Shown piece by piece: positions 16,444-26,428 of a stretch of DNA of 64,000 bases. The DNA is from JAGPCK01 sp041675505 (GTDB taxonomy: Bacteria > Bacteroidota > Bacteroidia > UKL13-3), in the NCBI GenBank assembly GCA_041675505.1, contig JBAYTR010000006.1, positions 124,001 through 188,000 on the forward strand, in the 5' to 3' direction. Positions within the stretch are counted from its first letter, which is position 1. Each line of letters begins with the position of its first letter. The notes below the pieces were generated by a model that had not been told where the DNA came from, did no database searches, and saw nothing but the letters and a program-made list of their open reading frames with translations. Made by a program: the position numbers and the translations under genes.

Positions 16444-17886
16444 TCACAACTTTACACACACATTCTTTTGTTCCGTAAAGAAACGCAGTGCTTCCCAACC
16501 TCCTTCACGACCTACTCCACTTTGTTTTACTCCACCAAAAGGTGTACGTAAATCACGCAGCAACCAGCAATTAATCCACACAATACCTGCTTTAATCTGA
16601 GCAGCCATGCGGTGGGCACGGGTAAGGTTTTCTGTCCACACTACTGAAGCCAATCCATACGGTGTGCTGTTGGCCATCATCAATACTTCTTCTTCGGTAT
16701 CAAAAGGAGTGAGCGTAACTACGGGGCCAAAAATTTCTTCCTGATTGGTGCGGCAATCATACGCTAATCCTTCAATTACGGTAGGCTGTAAAAACCAACC
16801 ACTGGCACAACGGCCTTCGGGTTGCAGGGCACTTCCGCCAAATACAATTTTGCCCCCTTCTTCCTTTGCCAATTGAATGTAGTATTGAATTTTCTCAAAA
16901 TGCGCCTTAGAAACAATCGCACCTATTTTAGTGCTTTCGTAAAGCGGGTCGCCCACGCTGTAGTGTTGCAGTTTGTCTGTAAAAGCCGCTTTGAATTTTT
17001 CGTATATGGGTCGTTCAATAAAAATGCGGGAGCCGCACAAGCATATCTCTCCTTGATTAAGAAAAGAAGAGCGCAGGGTTTCGTCCAGCATTTTATCAAA
17101 ATCGCAATCGGCAAAAATGATGTTGGGATTTTTACCTCCCAATTCCAGTGAGAGCTTTTTAAACATGGGTGCCGCCACCCGGGCAATCTCTGCTCCTGTT
17201 TTTGTTCCACCTGTAAAAGAAATCACTTTCACCTCAGGGTGTGAGGTGAGTGCTGCCCCCACTTTGGGACCCAATCCATGCACAATGTTGAGTACTCCTG
17301 CAGGTAATCCGGCTTCAATACACAACTCAGAAAACAGGTAAGCCGACATCGGAGTTATTTCTGATGGTTTGGCCACCACACAATTTCCGGCAGCTAATGC
17401 AGGTGCAATTTTCCAGGTGAACAAGTACAACGGCAAATTCCACGGAGAAATGCAACCTACCACACCGATGGGTGTGCGCAAAGTGTAATTAATGGCATGG
17501 TCGCCCATGGCATGCGATTCACTGGCAAAATGTTCAATGGCCGTACCGAAGAAACGGATATTACTCACGGCACGTGGCATTTCCCCATTGCGGGCCAGCC
17601 ACAACGGTTTACCCTGATCAACACTTTCTGCTTCGGCCAGCTTCTCCAGATTTTTTTCCATCAGTTCAGACAAACGCAGCATAATGCGTGAACGTTTTTC
17701 TGCCGGCATATTGCTCCATGCAGGAAAAGCTCTTGCCGCAGCCTGTACAGCCGCCTCCACATCGCGTTCATCACTATCCGGACAAAGGGAATACACCTGC
17801 CCGATGGAAGGATCATAGTTATCCATATATGAATCACTTACGGGGGCTGAAAGTGTTCCGTTAATGTAGTTGAGTATCTTTTTCAT
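16444..17886 (-). CDS. Aldehyde dehydrogenase, 2-aminomuconate-semialdehyde type
   Basis: A 480-residue NAD(P)-dependent aldehyde dehydrogenase. The oxyanion Asn is in SPWNLPLYLF, the catalytic Glu in LELGGKNP, and the nucleophile Cys in NQGEICLCGSR. The C-terminal block WINCWLLRDLRTPFGGVKQS is characteristic of the ALDH8 / 2-aminomuconate 6-semialdehyde and 2-hydroxymuconate-semialdehyde dehydrogenases, suggesting a role in the lower kynurenine or catechol meta-cleavage route. No other gene of such a pathway is in the window, so the substrate is not settled. Confidence 0.85.
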   Translation of the reverse strand: MKKILNYINGTLSAPVSDSYMDNYDPSIGQVYSLCPDSDERDVEAAVQAAARAFPAWSNMPAEKRSRIMLRLSELMEKNLEKLAEAESVDQGKPLWLARNGEMPRAVSNIRFFGTAIEHFASESHAMGDHAINYTLRTPIGVVGCISPWNLPLYLFTWKIAPALAAGNCVVAKPSEITPMSAYLFSELCIEAGLPAGVLNIVHGLGPKVGAALTSHPEVKVISFTGGTKTGAEIARVAAPMFKKLSLELGGKNPNIIFADCDFDKMLDETLRSSFLNQGEICLCGSRIFIERPIYEKFKAAFTDKLQHYSVGDPLYESTKIGAIVSKAHFEKIQYYIQLAKEEGGKIVFGGSALQPEGRCASGWFLQPTVIEGLAYDCRTNQEEIFGPVVTLTPFDTEEEVLMMANSTPYGLASVVWTENLTRAHRMAAQIKAGIVWINCWLLRDLRTPFGGVKQSGVGREGGWEALRFFTEQKNVCVKL

Positions 17887-17907
17887 GGGTAAAAAATATG
17901 TGCAAAG

Positions 17908-20454
17908 TTAAAAACCTATTCCGAATCTCAGCCCTTGTCGGTTTTGTGAACGGATATCGGAGGCCGAAATAATGTAATCTATTCTCAAAAAGCCGGGTAA
18001 AACATTACCTAAACCTATGTGTTCGAGGCCCACACTGAATTCAAAATAATTTACCGAACCGTTCATAAGCAGGTAGTGCGCTCCCACTACCTCCTGAAAT
18101 TTAGTCTTGCGTAACCCCGGGAATTTATTCAATATAAAACCGTTGAAATGATGTTCAGCATGTGCCTCTATAAAATCACGCGGGGTGCTGAATACGTAAT
18201 AATCGTTGAGGTTAAACCCTGCTATATTTTCATCGTTGTTGTTACCCACATCTCCGGCATCGGTAATTTTACGCAAGGCAAACGTACGGTTAGCTGAAAA
18301 ATGGTATTGATCCATAAAGTACACCTGTTTGTAACTCAAAAAAGTTCCTGCGGTAAACCGATAGGACAGAGTTCCCAATAAACCCACACGCATATCATCT
18401 GAGCAACCCAAACGAATCTGGTCAAAGTCGGCATCACTACCCAGCACATTGGCAATACCTTTTCGATAGGCCACCTGCAACATAGGAAATTTTGACCCGT
18501 TGATAATTTTACGGTCGGGACGTAAATCGTACTGCTGTTTGATGCGGATGTTAAACTGAAGCACCGCTACAAGCGATTGATGGGGGGCAAAAGAAGGCCC
18601 TGTATTTAAGGGATTTTGCGGGTCGTTGGGTTCAAATTCGTTCACCACATCATCCACCAGTTTGAATGAACCGGTATTGACCAATGAGTACCTGTGTGCA
18701 TACTCCAACTCGCTGCGCAGATAAACACCGTTGGTTATCTCTCTGCGGTAACCTGTGCGTATAAATTGTTTTTCATACAACTTCATGTAATTACGCTCAC
18801 TCAGCAAAGTATAAAATGAATTTAAAAATGGTGTGATGGGCTGTCGGTTGTTAAACTGACTCACATCAGAGCCTGCATCAATAAATCCTGAAGCAAACTT
18901 TCGGTTATTAAAATTTCTGAAGAGCAGCAGTTTTGCGTTGACATGTTGGTTAGAAAACCCATACCTGAGCGTAGGAGCAATAAAAAGCCTGCGTTTATGC
19001 TCCAGTTCTTTATCATATGACACACTCATATTAATCACGGCACCTTCCACCGTATTGTACTGTAAACTTCTCAGCAAACCCGAAACAGTCCAGCTTTCTT
19101 TGCGGTAACGGTTACGAAAATCATACCCGTTGGTAATAAAAGCACCTATACGAAAACGATTAAACTTTTTATCCAATGAATCCAGATAAGGCTCTGAATT
19201 TTTGAATGCCTGAATGCTGTCTTTTTTGCGGTAGTCTGTTTTTTCTTCAACAGAAAGCTCCACAGGCCTAATGCTATCCCAGTATAGGGAATCCTTCTTA
19301 TTCGACTCATCCAACACTTCCCATTGCGGGCCTTTAAAAGTTTTTTTATCAAAAGCAGGTTGCAGATTGTAATTGCGGTTTACACCCAGATAGTAACCAC
19401 TTCCTTCAATACCCATTACATCAAAATGAAAAGTAAATTTATTGCTTATGGGCATCCACACGTCTTTTTCGATAGGTGCAAATACCTGTTGCAACCGAAG
19501 CGTGTCTACAAAATTAATTTGTGTATTAGCCGTAAGGTACAAATCGGCACTGTGAATGCGCCAGTCATTTTCCACAATATAAATAACTCCTCTAAAACAA
19601 GGATCTTGCTTACGTTTGGGAGTTACCTCTATTTTATTAACCAAGTAGTTATTTTCAATAAAAGCCCCCAGCAGTTTGTAGCGGTAATAAAACAAGGCAT
19701 TATTCGCTACAGGAGATACAAATGCCCTTTCACTCACCGACTCAATGCGCATCAGGTTTTCATAAAAGTTAAAAAGCATGTCGCTTGCTTTGTTGTAACT
19801 AAATGCATTGTTACGTCCACTTACTTTGGAAGAAACCATTACCTCATGCACTTTGCCCGGGTGTTTATAATTAAAGTTTGAAATGGATTCCGACAAATAC
19901 AAAATGCCTTTGAGGTTAGAATCATTAGCTGCTGATCCGTTTATTTCCATGTTTTTGGTAGACATGCCCAAAATCCGATCGGGCATATCCAACAACCGTT
20001 GCACGCCTTTAATGTATACCTCGCAAGAATATTCTTTTACCAGATTATTGTAAAAGCTTCTTTTTTTAATTGCCTGCCGAATCACCTGGTAAGCCGGATC
20101 CTCTGCCTGATCTGTTATGACTACCCCCTGCAATAAAACCTGCTCAGGCTCCAGCACAGCATCCAATTTTACGTAACCCTCATTCACCGTTACATTTTTC
20201 TCCTGCAATTTGTAACCCATGTACCTGAAAACAATTACATAGTTGCCGGGCGCCAGTTCCAAACGATAAATGCCATCAGTATTGGCAGTAGTGCCTTTGG
20301 TGCTGCCTTTTACATATATGTTTGAAAACGAAAGCGGTTCTTGCTCTGCTGAGGTTACTTTGCCCGTTATTCCTCCGGCATGGGCCTGAATAAATAACAG
20401 CTGCAGCAATATTGAACAAACACTATAGACAAATGACTTTTCTCTTCTATTCAT
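17908..20454 (-). CDS. DUF5686 outer-membrane protein with carboxypeptidase-like N-terminal domain
   Basis: An 848-residue protein. A signal peptide (to about residue 26) is followed by a carboxypeptidase-regulatory-like beta domain at 28-110 (GITGKVTSAEQEPLSFSNIY, SDGIYRL-type repeat NTDGIYRLELAPG). The DUF5686 region begins at about 118 (DPAYQVIRQAIKKR) and extends into a large C-terminal outer-membrane barrel ending RFGIGF. It resembles a TonB-dependent receptor without the plug. The function is unknown; the family is very common in Bacteroidota. The gene stands alone, 21 bases from the aldehyde dehydrogenase start. Confidence 0.88.
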   Translation of the reverse strand: MNRREKSFVYSVCSILLQLLFIQAHAGGITGKVTSAEQEPLSFSNIYVKGSTKGTTANTDGIYRLELAPGNYVIVFRYMGYKLQEKNVTVNEGYVKLDAVLEPEQVLLQGVVITDQAEDPAYQVIRQAIKKRSFYNNLVKEYSCEVYIKGVQRLLDMPDRILGMSTKNMEINGSAANDSNLKGILYLSESISNFNYKHPGKVHEVMVSSKVSGRNNAFSYNKASDMLFNFYENLMRIESVSERAFVSPVANNALFYYRYKLLGAFIENNYLVNKIEVTPKRKQDPCFRGVIYIVENDWRIHSADLYLTANTQINFVDTLRLQQVFAPIEKDVWMPISNKFTFHFDVMGIEGSGYYLGVNRNYNLQPAFDKKTFKGPQWEVLDESNKKDSLYWDSIRPVELSVEEKTDYRKKDSIQAFKNSEPYLDSLDKKFNRFRIGAFITNGYDFRNRYRKESWTVSGLLRSLQYNTVEGAVINMSVSYDKELEHKRRLFIAPTLRYGFSNQHVNAKLLLFRNFNNRKFASGFIDAGSDVSQFNNRQPITPFLNSFYTLLSERNYMKLYEKQFIRTGYRREITNGVYLRSELEYAHRYSLVNTGSFKLVDDVVNEFEPNDPQNPLNTGPSFAPHQSLVAVLQFNIRIKQQYDLRPDRKIINGSKFPMLQVAYRKGIANVLGSDADFDQIRLGCSDDMRVGLLGTLSYRFTAGTFLSYKQVYFMDQYHFSANRTFALRKITDAGDVGNNNDENIAGFNLNDYYVFSTPRDFIEAHAEHHFNGFILNKFPGLRKTKFQEVVGAHYLLMNGSVNYFEFSVGLEHIGLGNVLPGFLRIDYIISASDIRSQNRQGLRFGIGF

Positions 20455-20675
20455 AATTAGTTAGTGCAAAATAGAATAAATAAAGGTGCATTCCTCACAG
20501 TGCTGAACCGATTGCCAAATTTAATCTGAAAATGAGCGTTAACGGTCTGAAAGAGTTGAGCAGGAAGTAAAAAAAATTACATGAACTCCCATAAGTGCCG
20601 TAAGTAGGAAAATAAAGAGGATAATTTCCCTGTGCGAAAAAATATCGCCAGAACAATCAGAAGCGAACAGTGGCT

Positions 20676-20831
20676 TTACGCCATCAATCCGATGTAAAGC
20701 AAGCTCAACAAAAACATGGCTACATAAATAACAAAAGTTTTGATGTTAAAGATGTTGCGCCCGTACTGACGTGACGGTGCGAAGCCAAATCCGGTTGAAC
20801 TGTTGTAACGAAGCTGCCTTTTTTGATACAT
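20676..20831 (-). CDS. Small single-pass membrane protein, 51 residues
   Basis: A short frame with an ATG at 20831 and a TAA at 20676-20678. The N-terminal half is basic and glycine/serine-rich (MYQKRQLRYNSSTGFGFAP). The C-terminal half is one hydrophobic helix, about residues 32-50 (FVIYVAMFLLSLLYIGLMA), directly before the stop. The positive N-terminus suggests an N-in topology. I do not recognise the family. It sits alone in a 600-base gap between the DUF5686 gene and glyA. The composition looks like a genuine membrane protein, but there is no motif to prove it. Confidence 0.55.
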   Translation of the reverse strand: MYQKRQLRYNSSTGFGFAPSRQYGRNIFNIKTFVIYVAMFLLSLLYIGLMA

Positions 20832-21035
20832 AGGTCAAGGATAATAATTATCAGTTAACAAATCTTTCTCAAAATTCGCTATTCGAAAAGCTGCTTACAA
20901 CAAGGTGTTTCCACATTTGCACAATTATCCAAACCCGATTCATGATAAAGTAGACAATACGAAATTGCAGGTGGAAAACCCATGAATGCAACTTTTAGGG
21001 CAAAATACCGTCAACCAAAACACAGGGAACTGAAG
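20832..21035. other. Gap upstream of glyA
   Basis: About 200 bases with nothing recognisable except the leader region of the small membrane protein on the minus strand and the glyA promoter at its right end. The stretch 20455-20675 on the other side of the small gene also shows nothing I can name. Confidence 0.4.
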
Positions 21036-21043
21036 TATATTTG
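21036..21043 (+). promoter_or_regulatory. -7 box of glyA
   Basis: TATATTTG matches TAnnTTTG and lies 18 bases upstream of the glyA ATG. No clear TTG is seen at -33. Confidence 0.5.
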
Positions 21044-21061
21044 GGGCCTTATTACAACAAA

Positions 21062-22333
21062 ATGAAAAGAGATAACAGCATATTTAAACTAATAGAACAG
21101 GAACGTCTACGTCAGGAACACGGCATTGAACTGATAGCCTCTGAAAACTTTGTAAGCCCTCAGGTAATGGAAGCCATGGGAAGCGTGCTCACTAATAAAT
21201 ATGCAGAGGGACTTCCCGGTAAACGTTACTACGGGGGCTGTGAAGTGGTAGATCAGGTAGAACAATTGGCCATTGACCGTGTTAAAAAATTGTTCGGTGC
21301 AGTTTGGGCCAATGTGCAACCTCACTCGGGTGCACAGGCAAATGCAGCTGTAATGCTGGCCTGCTTAAACCCCGGTGATAAAATTCTGGGATTCGACCTT
21401 TCACACGGTGGCCACCTTACACACGGTTCACCGGTTAACTTCTCAGGCAAATTATATAAACCTTCGTTTTACGGAGTAGAACAAAAGAACGGCCTTATTA
21501 ACTTCAATAAGATTGAACAGATTGCCTTGGCAGAAAAACCCAAGATGATTATTTGCGGTGCCTCTGCCTACTCCCGCGACTGGGATTACAAAAAACTGCG
21601 CAAAATTGCCGATAAAGTGGGAGCCATTCTGTTGGCTGATATTGCTCACCCTGCAGGTTTGATTGCAGCTAAGTTATTAAATGACCCTATTCCGTATTGC
21701 CACATTGTAACCACCACCACCCACAAAACTTTACGTGGCCCGCGTGGCGGACTAATTATGATGGGCAAAGATTTTCCAAATCCGTTCGGGCAAAAAACAC
21801 CCAAGGGAGAAGTAAAAATGATGTCGGCCCTGTTGGATGCTGCTGTTTTCCCGGGTACACAAGGCGGTCCGTTGGAGCACGTAATTGCCGCCAAAGCGGT
21901 GGCTTTTGGTGAGGCCCTTACCCCTGCTTACACACGCTATTGCAAACAAGTGATTAAAAATGCACAGGCACTGTCTGCTGCATTCATGAAAAAAGGTTAC
22001 CACATTATTACCGGTGGCACAGATAATCATTTAATGCTCATTGACCTCCGCAATAAAAACATCAGTGGTAAAGCGGCTGAAAATGCATTGGTAAGAGCTG
22101 ACATCACCGTAAACAAAAACATGGTGCCCTTTGATGATAAATCTCCTTTTGTAACTTCAGGTATCCGCATAGGCACTTCAGCCATTACCACACGTGGCAT
22201 GAAGGCGAAGCACATGGGCACAATTGTTGATTTAATTGACGCTGTGCTGATGAAACCTGAAGATGAAAAAAACATCACAGCCGTGCGTAAGAAAGTAAAT
22301 AAATTAATGGCCGAATTCCCTTTATATGCTTAA
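21062..22333 (+). CDS. glyA: Serine hydroxymethyltransferase
   Basis: A 423-residue enzyme from the ATG at 21062. It interconverts serine and glycine, loading one-carbon units on tetrahydrofolate, with pyridoxal phosphate as cofactor. Family signatures are intact: HGIELIASENFVSP, YAEGLPGKRYYGG, QPHSGAQAN, and the PLP-lysine motif TTTHKTLRGPRGG. Length fits the family. An upstream TTG frame start at 21041 lies inside the -7 box and is not used. The next gene, a TPR protein, overlaps the 3' end by eight bases. Confidence 0.97.
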   Translation: MKRDNSIFKLIEQERLRQEHGIELIASENFVSPQVMEAMGSVLTNKYAEGLPGKRYYGGCEVVDQVEQLAIDRVKKLFGAVWANVQPHSGAQANAAVMLACLNPGDKILGFDLSHGGHLTHGSPVNFSGKLYKPSFYGVEQKNGLINFNKIEQIALAEKPKMIICGASAYSRDWDYKKLRKIADKVGAILLADIAHPAGLIAAKLLNDPIPYCHIVTTTTHKTLRGPRGGLIMMGKDFPNPFGQKTPKGEVKMMSALLDAAVFPGTQGGPLEHVIAAKAVAFGEALTPAYTRYCKQVIKNAQALSAAFMKKGYHIITGGTDNHLMLIDLRNKNISGKAAENALVRADITVNKNMVPFDDKSPFVTSGIRIGTSAITTRGMKAKHMGTIVDLIDAVLMKPEDEKNITAVRKKVNKLMAEFPLYA

Positions 22334-23177
22334 ACATTTTGTCGTTATAGTCGTGTTGCTGGGCTCTTTTTTATCAGCCGCTGCACAATCTGCACGTAAA
22401 ATAAATCCTGCTGCCAAAAAGCAATACGACACCGGCAATGCTCTACTTAACAAAGGCAAAAACCAGGAAGCAATTCAGTGGTTCAACATGGCACTCAAGA
22501 CCGACCCAAAATTTATTGAATGTTACATGGGCTTAGGTGTGGCCTACACCAACATAGGCCAGCCAAAAACAGCCAACCAGCATTTAGATAAGGTATTGAA
22601 GGAATTTACCAAAGACCATGAAGCCTACTTGCTGCGCGCTATCAACTACTATGAACTGGGTGACACCCTGCGTGCTTTTAACGACCTGAACGCGGCAATT
22701 TCCAGCAATCGTGAGTTTAGCAAAGCTTACTATAACCGTGCTGTAATACTTTACACCGGCAGTAATTTTAAAGATGCACTGGAGGATATGAATACGGCTA
22801 TTCGGTTAGAACGTAAAAATGCAGAGTACCATTTTCAACGGGCAGTGATTTATGAAGGATTGGGCAACCTGCGCAATGCCATGGCCGATTACGATACCGT
22901 AATTATGATTAACCCTAAGTTGTATGACATGAAGGCCTACAACAACCGCGCTCAGTGTAAGAAATTTTTTAAAGATGTTCCGGGTGCCATTGCTGATTAC
23001 AATGAACTGATAAAAGCATATCCGGGCAATACGGTGGTACTCATTAACCGCGCCTTTGCTAAGTTGAGCATTAAAGACGGGGAAGGTGCCTGCGAAGATT
23101 TTAAAACAGCCGAAGCCATAGGGAACAAAGCAGCCACGGGCTTTCTGAACAAGTACTGCAAAGGGCTTTACGAATAG
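22326..23177 (+). CDS. Periplasmic tetratricopeptide-repeat protein
   Basis: A 283-residue protein with a signal peptide (MLKHFVVIVVLLGSFLSAAAQ) and six to seven TPR units from residue 32 on, for example YDTGNALLNKGKNQEAIQWF, AYYNRAVILYTGSNFKDAL and VVLINRAFAKLSIKDGEGAC. TPRs are protein-binding scaffolds. The gene overlaps glyA by eight bases in another frame, so it is cotranscribed, but a functional link to serine metabolism is not evident. Confidence 0.85.
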   Translation: MLKHFVVIVVLLGSFLSAAAQSARKINPAAKKQYDTGNALLNKGKNQEAIQWFNMALKTDPKFIECYMGLGVAYTNIGQPKTANQHLDKVLKEFTKDHEAYLLRAINYYELGDTLRAFNDLNAAISSNREFSKAYYNRAVILYTGSNFKDALEDMNTAIRLERKNAEYHFQRAVIYEGLGNLRNAMADYDTVIMINPKLYDMKAYNNRAQCKKFFKDVPGAIADYNELIKAYPGNTVVLINRAFAKLSIKDGEGACEDFKTAEAIGNKAATGFLNKYCKGLYE

Positions 23178-23191
23178 ACATAAGCTACCCT

Positions 23192-23935
23192 TTATTCTGA
23201 AAACAAAGCCATAATCTCCTCTTCACTTAATACACGGTTGTACATTCTGATATCGTCAATTGCTCCCTGAAAATAATAGTTTTTCATAAATCCTCCCCCA
23301 TTACCAACCACCAACGGAGTAGAAGTATTCCCAAAAGCTGAACTGTTTTTAGAATCTGCTCCGCTTTGTAAAACGCCATTACTGTAAACCCTCAATTGGT
23401 TTCCATTGCCTACATAAACCAGATGCTGCCATTGGTTAAGCTTTACCTGAGCCTTCGCACTTAACGGATCAACTCCATACACGGTGGTGCTACCATTGGG
23501 CACCCAATTATCAAAAGTATAAAAATCCTTATTCCAAAAATGGTTATCAATGCAATATTCAAAATCGCCACCTGCACCGCGCTTACTTACTATTGCACCC
23601 GGATAAAGTGTATCCTCCAGGTATACCCAGCAACTGATGGTAAAAAGTCCGCTCACAAAAGACGCTTTATCCAAGTCTCCAAAATCAATGTAAGCTGAAT
23701 CGGTACGGTTAAAATGGACAGCGTGCCCCATGGTGTTCTTCCTGTCTTGAACAAACGTTGCTCCATTGTTACTTCCTTCCGTGCCGGTAACCTTCTCTGT
23801 GAGCGTGTTGTTAAACGAAATATCCACCACTAATCCGTTACGAAGATGAATACTTGATAATTCTGCCTCTTCAGTGTTACTCGAACATTGTATGTTCAAT
23901 AAACAAATCAAAAAAAGCCACCCGATTTTCTGCAT
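23192..23935 (-). CDS. LamG / concanavalin-A-like lectin domain lipoprotein
   Basis: From the ATG at 23935, 247 residues. The lipobox LLNIQC places the lipidated Cys at about residue 17. One LamG/laminin-G-3 fold follows: LVVDISFNNTLTEK, DSAYIDFGDLDKASF, FTISCWVYLED, WQHLVYVGNGNQLRVYSNGV and the ending IDDIRMYNRVLSEEEI, the classic signature. These domains bind carbohydrate or form surface scaffolds. The gene ends 14 bases from the convergent TPR gene. Confidence 0.87.
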   Translation of the reverse strand: MQKIGWLFLICLLNIQCSSNTEEAELSSIHLRNGLVVDISFNNTLTEKVTGTEGSNNGATFVQDRKNTMGHAVHFNRTDSAYIDFGDLDKASFVSGLFTISCWVYLEDTLYPGAIVSKRGAGGDFEYCIDNHFWNKDFYTFDNWVPNGSTTVYGVDPLSAKAQVKLNQWQHLVYVGNGNQLRVYSNGVLQSGADSKNSSAFGNTSTPLVVGNGGGFMKNYYFQGAIDDIRMYNRVLSEEEIMALFSE

Positions 23936-24080
23936 AGCGTTCAAACGTAAAAATAGCACCTGTTATTTCAAATGTACTCCGGAAACAACTAAAACGGTTT
24001 TCTCTACGCTTTATGAGGTCTTTTCAGCATCCTGATATATCTCATTTTTTCAGAGCAGATAAAAGACGAACCTTTGTACC

Positions 24081-25172
24081 ATGAATCGTTCGTTCCTGAT
24101 ATGGGTTTCTGCGGCACTGGTGTTGGGTATCTCTTCGTGCAGTCAAAAAGCTGAAGAAACCTCCCCGCAAGTAAAAAGCATTACGGAAGCCGTTTATGCT
24201 TCGGGTAGTATTGCCCCGCTCCATGAGTATAAAGTCTTTGCGCTTACTGACGGTTACCTGCAACTTAAAAATGCAGAAGCCGGTGACTTGGTAACAAAAG
24301 ACCAGTTGCTTTTTACTTTATACAATGACGACCAGGCGGCCCGTTCGCAAAATGCCTCCAGGGCACTGCAACTGGCCAGTGAAAATATAGCTGCCAATTC
24401 TCCGGTACTGGGCGAACTGAAACTACAGGTATCAACCGCATATGTGAAAATGCAAAATGATTCGCTGCAACTCAAACGTATGCGCAACTTGGTTCAAAGC
24501 AACAGCATTGCACAAATTGAACTGGATAAAGCTGAACTGGCCTGCAAAGCCTCCAGCAACGATTACCGCATGTTACAGCAACGTTATGAGCGTACCAAAA
24601 ACGATCTGGAACTGCAACAGGACAATGCCCGCACGCAATACCGGATAAGCAACAGCAACGTAGAAATGCGCAGCGTGATTAGCGGTAAAGTATACGAAGT
24701 GTACAAAGAACTGAATGAGTTGGTACGCAGAGGCGAGGCCATTGCCATGCTGGGAGATGCCAACCACATGTACCTGAAACTGCTGGTAGATGAAGAAGAC
24801 ATCGGTAAAATAAAAAAGGGACAAAAGGTACTGGTGAACATAGAATCAAAAGACAGTATTTATGACGCTGTAATTACCAAAATTTACCCTGCACTTATTC
24901 AACGCGAACAATCCTTTAGGGTAGATGCTGAATTTATTCATCAGCCGGAAGTTCTCTACCCCGGGCTGAGTGTGGAAGCCAACATCATTACCAACCGAAA
25001 AGAAAACGCATTGATTGTACCCAAGAAATTTGTGAGTAAAGGCGACACCGTAACTGTTATGCTGGATGGCAAAGCCGTAAAGCAACATATTCGCAAAGGC
25101 ATTGAAACCATTGACGAAGTAGAAGTGCTGAGAGGTATTACTATGGATAGTCGTTTAATCTTACCGGAATGA
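24081..25172 (+). CDS. HlyD/MacA-family periplasmic adaptor lipoprotein
   Basis: A 363-residue membrane fusion protein. The lipobox LVLGISSC anchors it at about Cys 20. A lipoyl-like half-motif (DGYLQLKNAEAGDLVTKDQ) and a long coiled-coil hairpin (about 85-180) are followed by a second lipoyl half (VISGKVYEVYKELNELVRRG) and beta-barrel domains. It should bridge the permease downstream to an outer-membrane channel in a MacAB-like tripartite exporter. First gene of a five-gene operon; TTTG ends four bases before its ATG, so the mRNA may be leaderless. The stop overlaps the permease start by four bases. Confidence 0.88.
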   Translation: MNRSFLIWVSAALVLGISSCSQKAEETSPQVKSITEAVYASGSIAPLHEYKVFALTDGYLQLKNAEAGDLVTKDQLLFTLYNDDQAARSQNASRALQLASENIAANSPVLGELKLQVSTAYVKMQNDSLQLKRMRNLVQSNSIAQIELDKAELACKASSNDYRMLQQRYERTKNDLELQQDNARTQYRISNSNVEMRSVISGKVYEVYKELNELVRRGEAIAMLGDANHMYLKLLVDEEDIGKIKKGQKVLVNIESKDSIYDAVITKIYPALIQREQSFRVDAEFIHQPEVLYPGLSVEANIITNRKENALIVPKKFVSKGDTVTVMLDGKAVKQHIRKGIETIDEVEVLRGITMDSRLILPE

Positions 25173-26428
25173 ACTTCCGGTTAATTTTTCAGGTAGCCAA
25201 AAGGCACCTGCTCTCCAGAAGAAAACAAACCATTGTAGCGGCATTGGGTGTAACCTTTGGTATTGCCATGTTTATAGCGATGGTGAGTTTTATGACCGGG
25301 GTTGACAAAATGCTGGAAGATACCATGATGAGCGCCTCCCCGCACATTCACATTTACAATGACATTGAAACCAAAACAGAACAACTGGTTGAACGCAAAT
25401 TCAACGGTGAAAATGATGTAAATAAAATATACCATCCAAAACCTTCCCTGCTCAAACAAGGATTAAAAAACGGCCTGCAAATGGTTAACTACATCCGCAA
25501 AGATGAAGCAGTGTGGGGAGTATCGCCCATGGTGAACTCTCAGGTATTTTTTAACTTCGGTCCGCACGATATACACGGCAATATTACCGGAGTGGATATT
25601 ATGGCTGAGGATTTACTTTTCGACATCAGCTCCAAAATGCTGGAAGGAAAAATTGAAGACTTGTTGAGCAGTAACAACAGCATTCTGATGGGCTCAGGTT
25701 TGGCGCGCAAAATGAACCTGCACAAGGGTGACAACATCACCATAACCACCCCGGCAGGAGTAAGCAAGATGGTAAAGGTGGCCGGCATTTTTCAAATGGG
25801 TATGGCTCAGGTAGACGATACACGCAGTTATGCTTCCATCAACTTAGTGCAAAAAATTCTTCAGAAAGACAAAAGTTACATCACTGATATTAACATCAAA
25901 CTAAAAGTGCTGGAAGATGCCAAGCAAAAAGCACTCGATTACTACAAGTTTTTCGGCTACCGTGCGGATGATTGGGAAACCACCAATGCCACAATCTTGG
26001 TGAGCATTAAGCTGCGAGGAGTAATTACCTATACTGTTTCCATTACACTGTTAATTGTAGCAGGTTTCGGCATTTACAATATTCTCAACATGACTATTTA
26101 TGAAAAAATGCGCGATATCGCCATCCTGAAGGCTACCGGCTTCTCAGGAAAAGATGTGATGGGTATATTTATGACTCAGGCACTCTCGATTGGTGTGGTT
26201 GGAGGCGTGGTTGGTTTGATTCTCGGATACGTTATTTCTTTTGGCATTTCTAAAGTTCCGTTCCATGCTGAAGGATTTTTATCCATTGAATTTATGCCCG
26301 TCAACTTTGCAGTAAAATATTACATCATCGGAATGGTGTTTGGACTAGGTACCACTGCTGTAGCAGGTTTTATGCCTTCCCGCAAGGCTGCCGGTATTGA
26401 TCCTGTAGAAATTATCAGAGGAAAATGA
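25169..26428 (+). CDS. MacB/FtsX-like ABC transporter permease
   Basis: A 419-residue permease with the MacB-PCD plus FtsX layout: a first membrane segment near the N-terminus (QTIVAALGVTFGIAMFIAMV), a large periplasmic domain (about 45-280), and three C-terminal membrane segments (ITLLIVAGFGIYNILNMTIY, a cytoplasmic loop EKMRDIAILKATGFSGKDV, then two more helices). It ends with the GIDPVEIIRGK signature. It uses the separate ATPase encoded next, with four-base overlaps on both sides. Exported substrate unknown; peptides, lipoproteins or antibiotics are typical of the family. Confidence 0.92.
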   Translation: MNFRLIFQVAKRHLLSRRKQTIVAALGVTFGIAMFIAMVSFMTGVDKMLEDTMMSASPHIHIYNDIETKTEQLVERKFNGENDVNKIYHPKPSLLKQGLKNGLQMVNYIRKDEAVWGVSPMVNSQVFFNFGPHDIHGNITGVDIMAEDLLFDISSKMLEGKIEDLLSSNNSILMGSGLARKMNLHKGDNITITTPAGVSKMVKVAGIFQMGMAQVDDTRSYASINLVQKILQKDKSYITDINIKLKVLEDAKQKALDYYKFFGYRADDWETTNATILVSIKLRGVITYTVSITLLIVAGFGIYNILNMTIYEKMRDIAILKATGFSGKDVMGIFMTQALSIGVVGGVVGLILGYVISFGISKVPFHAEGFLSIEFMPVNFAVKYYIIGMVFGLGTTAVAGFMPSRKAAGIDPVEIIRGK

